Source of the DNA: Vicia villosa
Taxonomy: Eukaryota; Streptophyta; Magnoliopsida; Fabales; Fabaceae
Reading direction: 5' to 3'
Length of the DNA: 64,000 bases
Assembly: GCF_029867415.1 (NCBI RefSeq)
Contig: NC_081184.1
Span: 78,342,364-78,406,363, forward strand
Shown: positions 11,096 through 22,697 of the stretch, piece by piece
Layout of the letters: each line of letters opens with the position of its first letter
Position numbering within the stretch: the first letter of the stretch is position 1
Translations under genes and position numbers: made by a program
The notes under the pieces: generated by a model
What the model saw: the letters and a program-made list of their open reading frames with translations, nothing else
Database searches by the model: none
Told to the model about the DNA's origin: nothing

Positions 11096-11743
11096 GTGAC
11101 TCTGGGTGATGGAGAAATAAGAGAAGTCAAAGGTGTTGGGAAAACAGAAGGGCGAGGTATCCCTAATCTAAACAATGTCCTACTTGTACAAGGACTGGCT
11201 GCAAATCTTATAAGCATCAGTAAACTATGTGATGAAGGATTCAATGTCAGGTTAACTAAAGAGGAGTGCACTATCACTAATGAGGAAAATGAGGAAGTTT
11301 TGAAGGGATTTAGGTCTAAGGATAATTGCTATCTATGGAAGCCTTACACCCCAAACTATCCCTCTAACTACTCAATGATCAGAGAAGAAATAAAAGTTGT
11401 CTGTCAAGAATCTGACGAATCTGATGAATCTGATGAAGAATCATATGTTGGAGAGCTCACCATAAGTGAACTAGCTGCTGGTTATACGGAGACCTGGCTA
11501 ATGAATGAGAAACTGTGTGCAAAAGTAAGGGAGTACAGAAGTATCAACAGATTTCTGCTAGAAGAAAGAGTTAGCCTTATGATAGACATTACCGATCAGG
11601 AAAGAAAACTAGACAAATCAAATGGGAGCAGTGATACCAAAAGTCTATCTGGAAGTAATGTCACAGAGAATGTCTCAACAATATCTGAAGACATTGTGAA
11701 GGTAAAGGGTATGTTAGGTATTTGCTACCAAAACATATTATAG
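11096..11743 (+). pseudogene. Protease tail joined to a Gag-like acidic/coiled segment
   Basis: The first about 80 codons continue the copia protease and pre-integrase start (LGDG, IPNLNNVLLVQGLAANLISISKLCDEGF, CYLW). Instead of the HHCC integrase, the frame then runs through an acidic stretch (ESDESDESDEES) into GELTISELAAGY...NEKLC and a Glu/Lys-rich helix. This resembles the C-terminal half of the Gag at 10400-10660 of the same element. It ends in TAG or TAA near 11741. It looks like a recombined or rearranged copy, and no function can be claimed. Confidence 0.6.
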
Positions 11744-11854
11744 TAATTAACCTACGTGGGGGAATACTTTTTGGGCTTTTTAAATATCCATGATTTGAAA
11801 CTTCCCTCACTTAGTGTGCATATAAAGCTCTCTCGATCTCCTATTTTTCCAAAA

Positions 11855-12258
11855 ATGGCAAACATCTCTATTGATTCCTCTTGCTGCTTATCAAGGTTAA
11901 ACTACTCGAAGTATTCACACAAGCGTGATATAGACCCTGTCTCACAGAGTTTTAGAATGTCTCAACAATCAAGTGATGGATCTCTCATATCTGACTCAGC
12001 AACACCAGAAGAGTCCTCTAACCCTAATAGGATTCTGAAGGTTTTACCTTTGAGAACGATTAACAGTGATGAAGTAAAGGTCAGAAAGTCTAAAACGACA
12101 CATGCAAAAAGGTCCAAGGAGGGTATTCGTACGAAGGGCACCAAACCCTCTGCAGTTGCTACCATGGAGGAACTTACTAAAGAAGGATCCAAATATGTCG
12201 ATAGCGCAATTACCAGGATTGTTACTCGCATTCTAAAGGAAAATCATCAAGTACCTGG
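11855..12258 (+). CDS. Unidentified ORF at the 3' end of the broken copia element
   Basis: The ATG at 11855 lies 30 to 40 bp after a TATAAAG box (11821-11827). The frame is Ser/Lys-rich (acidic and Ser-rich up to about residue 50, then basic with repeated Lys/Arg) and has no motif I recognise. The frame runs past 12258, but the codons after that belong to the adjoining 1172-bp repeat, so the native end is lost. By position it could be the extra 3' ORF (sometimes called env-like) found in some SIRE-type copia elements, or a captured host fragment. It has no clear signal peptide. Confidence 0.4.
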
Positions 12259-13454
12259 TGTCGCGGGTCAAAAAATGATCATCACGAAAAGAATAAACAG
12301 AGTCGCCACCAAATTTTATTTATTCCAATGGGAAAGGGAAAATATTGATAAAACCCACAAATGAAATGAAATGGACGAATATGGTCTTCGCAACAAAATT
12401 CGGGTTCGGAAGTCGATTAAGCAAGGGGAAGGTATTAGCACCACTTACCTCCATCGTACTCGATGGGACCCATTTAGTTGTTTCGCAATCGAATGTTAGC
12501 TTGAGTCTACGTTTATTTCATTGAGAGAAAGAACATGTTTTTGATAACTGGCTTTAGGCATGTCCTCAGTGTCTTGACACTCTTCAGGGTATGGGGTTGT
12601 TAACCACATAGTGTGTCGGGGTTGGCCCTTCTTGGTGTTTAATGCTTGAAGCATTTCCATGATATTGACGACAAATCTTCTGAGTTCATTTCTTATATCT
12701 TTGGAGTTCACTCAACGTCTTCTAAGACATGATTTAAGTCCAATAAGGTGTCGGGTAATCAAACTTGCCTTGTAAATTGTGTTGGAGGATAAAAGGTATG
12801 AATATTGGATTCTGGAAAATGCATGTTTAATGAATGCAAATGCATGATGATTGTTTATGCAAGAATGATTCTTATGAGATGCAATGGCATATTATGGAAT
12901 GCAACAAGATGCTATAAAATAGATGAATGTAAATCTGGGAAAAACACAACCTAATGAGGAAGGTTCCTTATGATGGTATAGTTCAAAGTTATTTTACCCA
13001 AAGATCCCCTCACATGATGGCTCTAAAGTTTTTTGATAGTAGAGATGTCTACATCACCATAGATGGAACGGGTTCTAAAGGTCCTCAGAGTTAACGACGA
13101 AATCAGATTTTCGTCATTCGATGGGTTAACCATCTTATGACAAATTTCATGAATAAGTCTCCTTCAAGTGGGGTTTTCGTATTAGCCATTCAAGGTGTTC
13201 ACCTTGGGGACTAACACTACACAACCACCTCCTAACTTATGTTTCTCTTTTGTTTTTCCAAGCTCGGGTTAAGAGCTTCACTCAAAAAGTAATACTCCCA
13301 AACCCCACAAGTGAAAAAGCAAGATAAAGGAAATATATATACATGAAATAAGAAAAGTAGACAAAGATAATGAAACAAACAACAACTAAATTAGGGTGGA
13401 CATGCCTTAATTCCCAGAAAAATCGCCAGCTGTCGCGGGTCAAAAAATGATCGT
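12259..13454. repeat. Repeat unit of about 1172 bp and the first bases of the next copy
   Basis: TGTCGCGGGTCAAAAAATGA begins at 12259 and again at 13431, and the identical stretch continues two more bases, giving a period of 1172 bp. The second copy stops at 13454, where Ogre begins, and resumes at 63617 after Ogre. The unit holds no coding region; the stretch 12546-13430 looks plain. I could not tell whether it is a tandem satellite unit or part of another LTR element. Confidence 0.75.
13450..13454. repeat. Left target-site duplication of the Ogre element (ATCGT)
   Basis: The five bases before the LTR start read ATCGT. The five after the 3' LTR end (63617-63621) read ATCGC. Four of five match. 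The flanks also belong together: the interrupted repeat unit continues on the other side. Confidence 0.7.
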
Positions 13455-15859
13455 TGTCATACCCTAATTTTGACCCCCCCTGAGATGTCATATCTTCAGG
13501 CTTTTCATCAGATCAAAACAAATGCCCAGAGCGGTCACTTCTTCATCTGGCATTTAATCGAGGATGGTCAGAAGCAAAAGAACTCAGGCAAAGGATCAAT
13601 CAATAGAAGGATTAGTCTCTAACATAATCATAGGACTCAAAAGCTTCATTTATATTCACATATGATTGATTAGACACCCAGTCATATGAACTCAGGTCAC
13701 CAGACTAGGGTTTTGAACCGATCAAGGACTGAAATCAGGGATCACCTTTGGGAAACCCTAAAAAGCTCCAGGACCTCTATTAAAGACTTCAATCATCTTC
13801 AAATGATCCATATAACAAGATCCATTGGGCATTACACTCCAATTCAAGTCCACAATCATCAATTTCATCTGGTCGACAATTAAGGTTTTTTGACCTAATT
13901 CATCTGGATAGTTGACTTTTAATCAGGGCATGGATCCAAAACTCAGGACATGGTTCAAGGAATTCTACTACCTCAATATAATCCATTCACATCACTCATT
14001 TGAGGAGAAGATCTTGATTCCACACAAAAGTCCAAAATCTCACTTTATCTGGAAAAAGTCAACTATATGGGATCACCTTTGACTTTTAAGATTTTTGGTC
14101 AAACCATGACTTTTAAAGATCAATATCATCAATATATGGTTATTAAAGTCATTTGACCAAAGAAATTCAAGAAAAATCATCAAGGAGCAAAAAGTCGGGA
14201 ATTAGGGTTTTTGAGGGCATTGTGGGAACTCAAAATTTCACCTACACAACTCAAAAAACATCCAACATGAAAGTTGTAGACCTTGCAAAATAAAACAACA
14301 TCTTACAATGCAACTTTTTTCAAGAAATCAATCATTTAAGAGATTTGGAATTTTCAAGCTTTAGGTTATAAAAACTTAGAAATTTTTCTAAGTGTTTTTA
14401 ACCTAGTTTTCATCCAACTTTGGGCTCATTTTTCACAATTTTCCCAAATGATTCTGAAGAAACCCCAAACTAATGATTTGAAGTAGATGTTTAGGGCTTT
14501 CCAAATTGTACTCAACCTTCTCCAAATTCATTTTGAGCTAGGAGTTATGCTTGTTCAAAGTTGGCCTCATGAAGTGAAATTATAGGTGATGCCTCATTTT
14601 GGAACTTTGCAATTTTGTGCACATGACCTCACTTATGGGCTTTCCAAATTTATTTTGAGCTATGAGTTATGCTTGTTCAGAGTTGGCCTCATGGAGTGAA
14701 ATTATAGGTCATGACCAAGTTTGAAACTTGCGATTTTATGCAAGTGCCTACACTAATTGATGCCTCTAAACTTCAGAAACATCTTAAAGGTTAGGAGAAG
14801 ATCAAATGCATCATTGCAAAGAGATTGATGAATATTCAAAAATTCAATGCCATGTGATTAAGTAATCATTACAAAATGGAATATTGGTGAATCATCAAGG
14901 AATCTTCTTCTAAGCCAATTAGAGCTCTCCTCTGCATCAGAATTGTCCCCTAGGATCATACATGATCAATGGTTGGGGAAGCTAGCTCGAAAATCCATCA
15001 TTGCATATGTGATATTTCCAAATTTCCTTCATGGCTAAGAAACTAAGTTAACTCTACTAAGCAAGCTCTCTACATCCAATTGCTCTGCATCCATTTGCCT
15101 ATAAGTACAGATGCATTCCTCAGTATTAATCACACCAAAGCAACCATATTCCTTGCTTTCACTTTGGAGCTTTTGCAATTGGAGGTCCATAGAGCAAGTC
15201 AGAAAGTTTCAAGCAAAGCCAAGCATCCAGACACATTCCTTAGGGTGTAGTGAAGCTATTCAGATGGTCGCAGCTCATCTGTAACTGCAGATTCATCATC
15301 CTCCATGTTCACTTGAAGCTCAAATCGAAGGAGTCGGGTAGAGCAATTCAGAAGGATTGAAGTCACAATAAGCATCCAGTTAGCATCACTGAGTCCCAAG
15401 GAAGCTTTTAGGATCATTCACACAAGCCCAGAAGTTCTCCATCACTCGTACGACCTTCAGTTTCAGAGGTAAGTTCTTGAACTCCACCTCTTTAATTTAA
15501 GTACTCTTTGTGATAAAGCTCGATTCTATCTTGTTCAGCATCATCAGAGGATTGAAAACCCTCTATCATCATTCATTTATTCATCTTGTACATCATTTAA
15601 TTTTAAAATTAGGGTTTGTGTGTTCTTCGTGTTCATGATGAAATTCGTTAGTTACACTTAGAATAAATGAATTTTAAGCCCATAATGATGTTCCTCATCC
15701 AAAAACAAGTGAGATTGATGTTTACATCATGCCATTTAGTTGAGAAACCAGAGAGTTAGAAATTTGAAAATCATTGAGCTCGAGGAAGAAGATGAACATG
15801 GCGCGCGCTAAATTTGAATTTCCTGGCTTATTTTAAAATATAATATGTTGAACGCGTAT
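13455..15859 (+). repeat. Ogre 5' LTR, left part
   Basis: It aligns by eye with 58513 onward in the 3' LTR. Two large differences are seen. A 122-bp tandem duplication here (units starting near 14521 and 14643) is single in the 3' LTR. A 175-bp segment present in the 3' LTR between two TTGCTTTC copies (60091 and 60266) is missing here, a deletion over an 8-bp direct repeat. The part 15417-15859 has no match in the 3' LTR. No coding region is present. Confidence 0.9.
15855..15859. repeat. Left target-site duplication of the chromovirus (CGTAT)
   Basis: CGTAT precedes the LTR start TGTAACGCCC at 15860 and recurs at 32219-32223, directly after the LTR end GTGTTACA. Confidence 0.95.
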
Positions 15860-16064
15860 TGTAACGCCCGTAAATGTGTTTTTCTGATTAATTGTGATGT
15901 TTGCTACATTTCCTAAATTTTACCGTTTTTGAGTCGTGTCAGTCGGTAAATATTAATTATGTTAATATTTTATTTATTACTTTCCATGTGTGTAATTATT
16001 AGGTTTTGGTGTTAATTGGTTAGAATTAATGTTTAATAACATTTGGGCCAAAATTGGAATTAAT

Positions 16065-16225
16065 GAGAGTTAAGTGGGTGAAAATGAGAAGTAGAGAAAT
16101 AGAAAGAGTTAAAGAGAGGTAGAAGATTATGTTGTCTTAGAATAGAAGAGAAAAAGAGATATTTTGGAGAAAAAGAAAGAAATAGAGAGAAAAGTGAGAA
16201 GAGAAAGAGAAGAAGAGATTTTTGT
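16065..16225 (+). repeat. Purine-rich (GA) stretch in the chromovirus 5' LTR
   Basis: About 160 bases are almost only A and G, broken by a short T-rich part near 16127-16140. The same stretch lies at about 30152-30310 in the 3' LTR. It may be part of the transcribed leader or a site of unusual DNA structure; neither is shown by sequence alone. Confidence 0.6.
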
Positions 16226-16658
16226 AAGAAGAACAACCAAGCTAGAATCAAGATTTACCAAGGTAAGGGGGTGAATCTAGTTTATCTTGATTGTATGATC
16301 CTTATAGTTTGTTCTTGTTCTTGTACATTTTCTATGCTTTGGCCAAAAATGTTAGGTTATGAGTTTTGTGAGTTTTGAAGTTGTGAATATGATTTTGTGG
16401 TGTGTATGTGTTGTATGATGATAGATATCTTCATTGATCATGGTTGCTTTACATTTCTCCATGTTTTATTATTGATGAAGGACTTATTAGGTTATTTACA
16501 TTTAGTGAATGAACCATGAATCATTGGTTGTTAGCATGAATATATGGCATGTATGGATTGTGTAGGAGATGTAGGGAAGTTTACATGAGGTTTTGAGATG
16601 GTTGATTTGGGTTTAGCAGGTCTGTTGCAGAACTGGTTTTTCTGAGTTTTCGCAGGTT

Positions 16659-16809
16659 CGCTAAGCGGCCCTGGGTCCGCTAAGCGGAAGAAGATATTTA
16701 TGGAAATTTCGTAGAAACCGCTAGTGCGCCGCTAAGCGGAGCTTCTTGCATTTTTTTCATTTTGCTACTGGAATGTTCGCTAAGCGACCCGTTGCGACCC
16801 GCTAAGCGG
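16659..16809. repeat. Five CCGCTAAGCGG-type palindromes in the chromovirus 5' LTR
   Basis: CGCTAAGCG cores lie at 16659 and 16778, and full CCGCTAAGCGG at 16677-16687, 16729-16739 and 16799-16809. The 3' LTR holds the same cluster at 30746-30897. Confidence 0.85.
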
Positions 16810-17847
16810 CTAGTGCTGAAACTTGTTTTTCCAAACTTCGTTTTGCTCTATCTTTTGAACCGGAGGTCGTTTCTACGTGTCGTTCGAAGCGTTATGAAGC
16901 TTATTGAGCATGCTTTATGATAAAGATGAGTGTGTTGGTGGTTGAATGATTTTTCATAAATGTATTTTGTGAAATGATATTTGCTAATCGTGTATGTTTT
17001 GACGGTATATGTGTGCTGTGTGAATTTGAACGCCTGAGTGGCAATTTTGGTGATGTATCCGTGTGGATTAATATAACCGGTGTGATGTGGATATGTGACC
17101 GAGTTATATTATTGTTGTTGTTGTTATGTAATCGAGTCGTTTGTATGCACAACATAACATTTCAATACGTTAATGGCGGAATGCTGTTAACAGATGGCCT
17201 GCGGGCATTGGTTACCAGTAGGAGCTTAATGCTCGGTAACAGTATATTAGCCTGAGTGGCAAGAGGTCATCAGTGGGAGCTAAATGCTCGATGACAATAG
17301 CCTGCGGGCTTCCTGAGTGGAATAAAGTCCCAGCATAATGCTCGGCAAGGTGTATTTGTCATAATGACAAGGAGGAGTTTACTCCGGATTTGGTACCACA
17401 TCATATGCATAGTCGAGTCTCATTCATCATCATCTGTCTTTATAATTTATGTTATCATTCATGTGTCGCATTACTTATATATTGATTATGATTGACTTAG
17501 TGGATCACTTTGTTGTATGATTCTTGATGATATTTGTTGGCATTACTATATTTATCATGCCTTTCATTATGAATTATATTCTCACCCTTCTGCCTTAATG
17601 TTACCTACTCGTGGGTAATGTGCAGGTGATCCGCAAGTGTAGGTGCTCTTTTAGTAGTCGTCCGTTTTGGTGTCGTCCGCTCGTGATACGTAACACCTAG
17701 GGGGGATCGAACACTTATTTTGTAGATGATGCTTATAGGATCCTTTTGATGTATATTTGATCCTTTGGATGTATTCATATTATATATTTTGGATACCTTC
17801 TCATACGTTGTATTTTGGAGGAATATTTGTGGATATTCTGTTTACCG

Positions 17848-17857
17848 ATATATATAC

Positions 17858-17890
<33 letters not shown>

Positions 17891-17906
17891 GGTGTGTGTG
17901 TGTGTG
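17848..17906. repeat. TA/TG microsatellite, short allele in the 5' LTR
   Basis: An alternating AT run broken by one C is followed by a GT run with one extra G. The sister LTR has a much longer version at 31937-32039. Confidence 0.9.
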
Positions 17907-18089
17907 ATACAATCAAGTGTTTATGAGAATCCTTCCTCTTTGATTATTTGTGTTACGCATCTTTTACGAGTATGTTATGTTTGGTAATGTGGTTACTTAA
18001 GTGTAATACCCTAATTGTTTTTATGAATTTAATTTTATACTCTGATATTTGTACCTATATGCCTGGGTAGAACTGGGGTGTTACATTAG

Positions 18090-18101
18090 TGGTATCAGAG
18101 C
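18090..18101 (+). other. Chromovirus primer-binding site (tRNA-iMet type)
   Basis: TGGTATCAGAGC starts four bases after the LTR end and is the standard complement of the plant initiator tRNA-Met 3' end. Confidence 0.9.
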
Positions 18102-18200
18102 GGGTCGGTCTTGTCCGACCAAGTGTCGTGTCGTTTGGTCTAACCATTCTTGTGTTATTCTTTGGGCTTACTTCTCTTGGTGTTATTGTGAAGTTTAGAG

Positions 18201-21154
18201 ATGGCTGGACGTAATGACGCTGCTATTGCTGCGGCATTGCAAGCTATGGCTGAAGCTATGCATACGGATGAGAATGCAAGGTCTCGGTGTTTAGCGACTT
18301 TCCAGAGGGAGAATCCTCCTGTGTTTAAGGGAACGCATGACCCCGAGGGAGCCTTGACTTGGATGAAGGAGATGGAGAGGATCTTTCGTGTGAGGGATTG
18401 CACGCAAGAGCAGAAAGTCAGGTATGGCACTCATCAGTTAGCTGTGGAGGCTGATGATTGGTGGCTGGAGACTTCGGCAAGGTTAGAAGCAACCGGTGAA
18501 GAGATTTCCTGGACGGTGTTCAAGAGGGAGTTTTTGAGGAAGTATTATCCGGAGGATGTCCGTGGAAAGAAAGAGACTGAGTTTCTGGCGTTGGTTCAAG
18601 GCCGCATGTCTGTGTCTGAATATGCGGCAAAGTTTAATGAACTTGTGAAATTCTACCTGTACTTTGTTGGTGAGGGAGCAGAATTTTCTAAGTGCATTAA
18701 GTTCCAGAATGGGTTGCATTCAGATATCAAGAAGGCGGTAGGGTATCAGAAGATTCGGGTGTTTCCAGATTTGGTGGACAGCTGTAGGATTTATGATGAG
18801 GATAACAATGCTCATCATAAGGTGATTAATGAAAAGAGGAAAAAAGGTCCGCAGAATCGTGGGAAGCCGTATGATGGAGGGAAGGGTAAGCAAAAGATGA
18901 ATTATGGACCAAGGTTTAGTGGGGGAGATGCTCCTGCTAAGATTGTATGTTTTAAGTGTGGTAAACCTGGCCACAAAAGTAATGTCTGCAATGGTGACGC
19001 GAGGAAATGTTACAAGTGTGGGAGGGCAGGACATATGTCATCCGACTGTGCGTTCAAGGGAATAGTGTGTTTTAATTATGGTGAAGAGGGACACATGAGC
19101 GGTCAATGTCCGAAGAAGAAAGTTCAAGTTGGTGGGAAAGTGTTTGCGTTGGCTGGAACTCAGACGGATAAGGGTGATCGACTGATCAGAGGTACTTGTT
19201 TTATTAATGGCATTTCTTTAATTGCTATTATTGATACGGGTGCTTCGCATTGTTTTATAGCCACCGATTGTGTTAAAAGATTACGTCTTGTTCTGTCCGA
19301 CTTGGGTGGCGAGATGGTTATCGATTTACCAGCAATGGGGTCGGTGACTACTTCTTTAGTTTGTGAGAATTGTCCGGTATCAATCTTCGGTAAGGACTTT
19401 ACTGTTGATTTGATTTGTTTGCCGATGAACGAGTTAGACGTGGTTCTGGGAATGGATTGGTTGATGAATAATCGTGTCCACATCGATTGTTATCATAAGT
19501 TGGTGACATTTCCATTTCTTGAGAAGGATGCAGAATTTGGTGTCTTATCTACCAAGGAGTTGAATCGACTATTGGCAGATGGGGCACAATTGTTTGGTGT
19601 GTTTGCATCGTTGACTATGGAGGGTCGAGCTGCAGTTGGGGATTTCCCAGTAGTGCGAGAATTTCCCGAAGTGTTTCCTGAAGACTTTTCTGATGTGCCG
19701 CCGAAGAGAGAAGTGGAGTTTTCCATAGATCTAGTTCCTGGTACGAGGCCTGTGTCTATGGCGCCATATAGAATGTCGGCATCAGAGTTAGTGGAATTGA
19801 AGAAACAATTGGAAGAGTTGCTAGCAAAACATTTTGTGAGGCCTAGTGTTTCACCATGGGGAGCTCTAGTTTTGTTGGTAAAGAAGAAAGATGGAAGCAT
19901 GAGGTTGTGTATTGATTATCGCCAGTTGAACAAGGTGACAATTAAGAATAAGTATCCGCTTCCTAGGATTGACGACTTGATGGATCAGTTGATGGGATCC
20001 AGTGTGTTTAGCAAGATTGATTTAAGATTTGGTTACCATCAGATTCGGGTGAAGGAGGAGGATATTCAGAAGACTGCGTTTAGGACTCGGTACGGGCATT
20101 ATGAATTTTTGGTGATGCCGTTCGGGGTTTCTAATGCACCTGGTGTGTTTATGGAGTATATGAATCGCATATTCCATGATCAGTTGGATAAGTTTGTTGT
20201 GGTCTTCATAGATGACATCTTGATTTATTCTAAGTCTCCGGAGGAGCATGAGGAGCATTTGCGTGTTGTGCTACGGGTTTTGAAGGAGAAGCAGTTGTAT
20301 GCTAAGTTATCCAAGTGCGAGTTCTGGTTATCAGAGGTGAGCTTTCTTGGTCATGTGATTTCAGGTAATGGGATTGCAGTGGATCCATCCAAGGTAGATG
20401 CAGTGCTACAATGGGAGGTTCCGAGATCAGTTACTGAGATCAGAAGCTTCTTAGGTTTGGCGGGTTATTATCGAAGATTCATAGAAGGCTTTTCGAAGTT
20501 GGCACTTCCGTTAACTCAGCTTACTTGCAAGGGTAAGGCGTTTATTTGGGACATAGTTTGTGAAAGGAATTTTGAAGAATTGAAGAGAAGGTTGACTTCA
20601 GCTCCGGTTTTGGTTTTACCTGATCCTGAGGAACCGTTTGTGGTGTATTGTGATGCATCGCATATGGGGTTAGGTGGTGTTTTAATGCAGGAAGGTAAGG
20701 TGGTGGCTTACGCTTCGAGACAGTTAAGGATTCATGAGAAGAATTATCCCACTCATGATTTAGAGTTAGCTGCGGTTGTTTTTGTATTAAAGATTTGGAG
20801 GCATTATCTCTACGGTGCAAGGTTCGAGGTCTTTAGTGATCATAAGAGTTTGAAATACTTATTTGATCAGAAAGAATTGAACATGAGACAACGTAGGTGG
20901 TTGGAATTCCTAAAGGACTATGACTTTAGCTTGAATTACCATCCTGGTAAAGCTAATGTGGTTGCCGATGCTTTGAGTCGGAAATCTTTACATATGTCCG
21001 CGATGATGGCGGAGGAGTGGAAACTTTTGGAGCAGTTTCGTGATCTTAGTTTGGTATGTGAATTGACACTAGATAGTGTGAAGTTGGGTATATTGAAAGT
21101 GACGAATGATTTTCTGTCGACCGTTAGCGAGAGACAGAAGATGGATGTGAAACT
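18201..21154 (+). pseudogene. Chromovirus gag-pol, first part (Gag, protease, RT, RNase H), cut by a copia insertion
   Basis: The ATG at 18201 opens one frame of about 985 codons. Gag covers roughly 18201-19100 and ends with three zinc knuckles: [28 protein letters not shown] and [14 protein letters not shown], the last having Tyr for Cys. The protease motif is [10 protein letters not shown] near 19230. RT has [20 protein letters not shown] near 19905 and [10 protein letters not shown] near 20205. RNase H starts at about 20630 with [14 protein letters not shown]. The frame enters the copia LTR after 21154. Taking out the insert and one AAACT copy keeps the phase into the part at 28516, so the insertion hit an open frame. 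Confidence 0.9.
21150..21154. repeat. Left target-site duplication of the inner copia element (AAACT)
   Basis: AAACT lies directly before TGTGAATACAAG. The same five bases follow the 3' LTR at 28511-28515. Confidence 0.9.
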
Positions 21155-22690
21155 TGTGAATACAAGATTACACTCAAAGATGTTTTTGATTCATGGCAAA
21201 CTCAAATAAGCATTCAAACAACAAGGCGGAAGCAGAAAACTCAAAGAAAAGCAAGCATTGATCACTCATGATAGTACAGGTTGATCTATTATACTTATAG
21301 GTCAACTCAACACAAGCAGATCAAGAAGAATGCAGAAAACCAGCAGTTAGGTCGACCTACTGTCAATCCAGGTCGACCTAATGGAGAAAAATCCATATAC
21401 TTCTGCTAGGTCGACTCACACATCATCTAGGTCGACCTAAATTGATGAAATTTACATACCAGTCTGCTAGGTCGACCTACACAACAACTAGGTCGACCTA
21501 ATCTGAGAAAATGTCCCCAGAATGCATTTGAAGAGGATTCTGGTCGACCTACTCCTTAAACAGGTCGACCTAACTGGGAGCAAAATTCTGCAAGCTCTGC
21601 TAGGTCGACCTAAGCACTACAAGAGGTCGACCTAACTGATCAAGAATGCCAAAAATTATGTTTCTCTCATCTCCAACTGTTAAGCTATCATATATATTGT
21701 CCAAGGTTCAATTATTCAAGCCAACACCAACGACTGAAAGATACACAAACGCTTCTCATCTTCGTTCTTCATCATCTCCAACACAATTACACATAATCAT
21801 TCTTGCGTTGCGGGTTAGTGATGAGTTCGATAACGTCCATGGAATGGAATTGAAGATTCCTAGTGGGTGAAGGTTTGTGGGGTTTGTTGGTGAATAAAAT
21901 CTGCGGGTTTTGTCCTCCACGACGGGTGGTTCTTGGGGGTTTTTATCAAGAGGCGTTCATTGAGGATTCGGCTGAGTGTAACGATTGAGGAACGGGGAGT
22001 TCAAGGAATCAAGACACTGCAGAAGGGAATCAAAGTGAAGCTCTTGGATAACCTTGATCTTGTTCAAGATTAAGGGGGAAGAAGATTCAAAGGATCGACA
22101 TAATTGGATTATCGTTTATCGCTTTGTTATCTTCTTTGTATATACTACTTTCAACATTAATGAAAGATTACCCAATTTCAATTTGGAATTGGGGGCAGAC
22201 GTAGTCGTAGCGAGGACGATCGACGAACTGCCTAAACAAATATCGTGTTCTTGTCGCTTTTACTTTTTCATTTACATTCTGTTCATATTTGGTTATAATA
22301 GCAAATTGATCAACGATTCGAGTGTTAAGATTGTGAATTAAGAACCTATATAAACATCACAATCCATCACATATTGAATCACCATCAATTTGATCATTAT
22401 CACCAAGTGTTTGTATATTTGTTTCTATCACTCTTACTGCATTGCAAACATTGTCCATCATACAAGAAGTTAATCTGATTTTCAATAAGAGCAATGCTTT
22501 GATTCTGCAACATATACTCTTATCACTTATCTCAAGTCTTCGACTGGTTTTAAACACATATACAATCGTTTCGATAGTGGTTCGGAATAGACGCGAGTCG
22601 ATTCAGAATCACTTCCGCTGAAAACTCATTTAACTCCGTAAAACTGTGAACGATCTATTCACCCCCCCTCTAGATCCTAAGGCCAGCGTC
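21155..22690 (+). repeat. Copia element 1, 5' LTR
   Basis: It starts TGTGAATACAAG and ends AGGCCAGCGTC. It contains the palindrome array at 21349-21633 and a TATATATT box near 21690. Short frames in it are not genes; similar frames appear in all LTR copies only because the LTRs are homologous. Confidence 0.95.
21349..21633. repeat. Array of paired AGGTCGACCT palindromes in copia LTR
   Basis: Perfect AGGTCGACCT starts at 21349, 21370, 21429, 21469, 21490, 21562, 21602 and 21624. One-arm variants are at 21408 and 21541. They form five pairs with 21 or 22 bp between starts, and pairs are spaced about 59 to 72 bp. Decayed members lie near 21280-21310. The sister LTR has the same array at 27167-27453. 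Confidence 0.95.
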
Positions 22691-22697
22691 TAACAAG

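Larger units (their letters stand above)
8376..12258 (+). mobile_element. Broken Ty1/copia element (gag, protease piece, extra ORF; no integrase or RT)
   Basis: A copia-type Gag, two zinc knuckles and a copia protease motif (YLDSGCSNHMT) lie in order. Integrase, RT and RNase H are absent, and an unrelated-looking ORF follows directly. The left edge (about 8376) is uncertain. The right edge is set by the abrupt start of the repeat unit at 12259. I could not identify a 3' LTR or a target duplication. Confidence 0.7.
15860..18085 (+). repeat. Chromovirus 5' LTR
   Basis: It starts TGTAACGCCCG and ends GGGTGTTACA just before the primer site. It contains a purine-rich stretch (16065-16225), five CGCTAAGCG palindromes (16659-16809), degenerate repeats of the kind AATGCTCGGTAAC (17190-17350) and a TA/TG microsatellite (17848-17906). 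Short frames inside it are not genes. Confidence 0.95.

Noticed and set aside
18483..20820. Minus-strand frames opposite chromovirus gag-pol
   Set aside because: They are shadows of a long plus-strand polyprotein with clear RT and RNase H motifs.
21349..21633. Regular short palindromes with spacers that might suggest a CRISPR array
   Set aside because: The repeats are 10 bp, spacers are only 11 bp or about 30-40 bp and shared between LTR copies, no cas genes exist, and the setting is a plant LTR.
21646..22557. Small LTR frames repeated at 27466-28377, 46173-46403 and 53209-53439
   Set aside because: They recur because the LTRs are homologous, differ in length between copies and have no domain.
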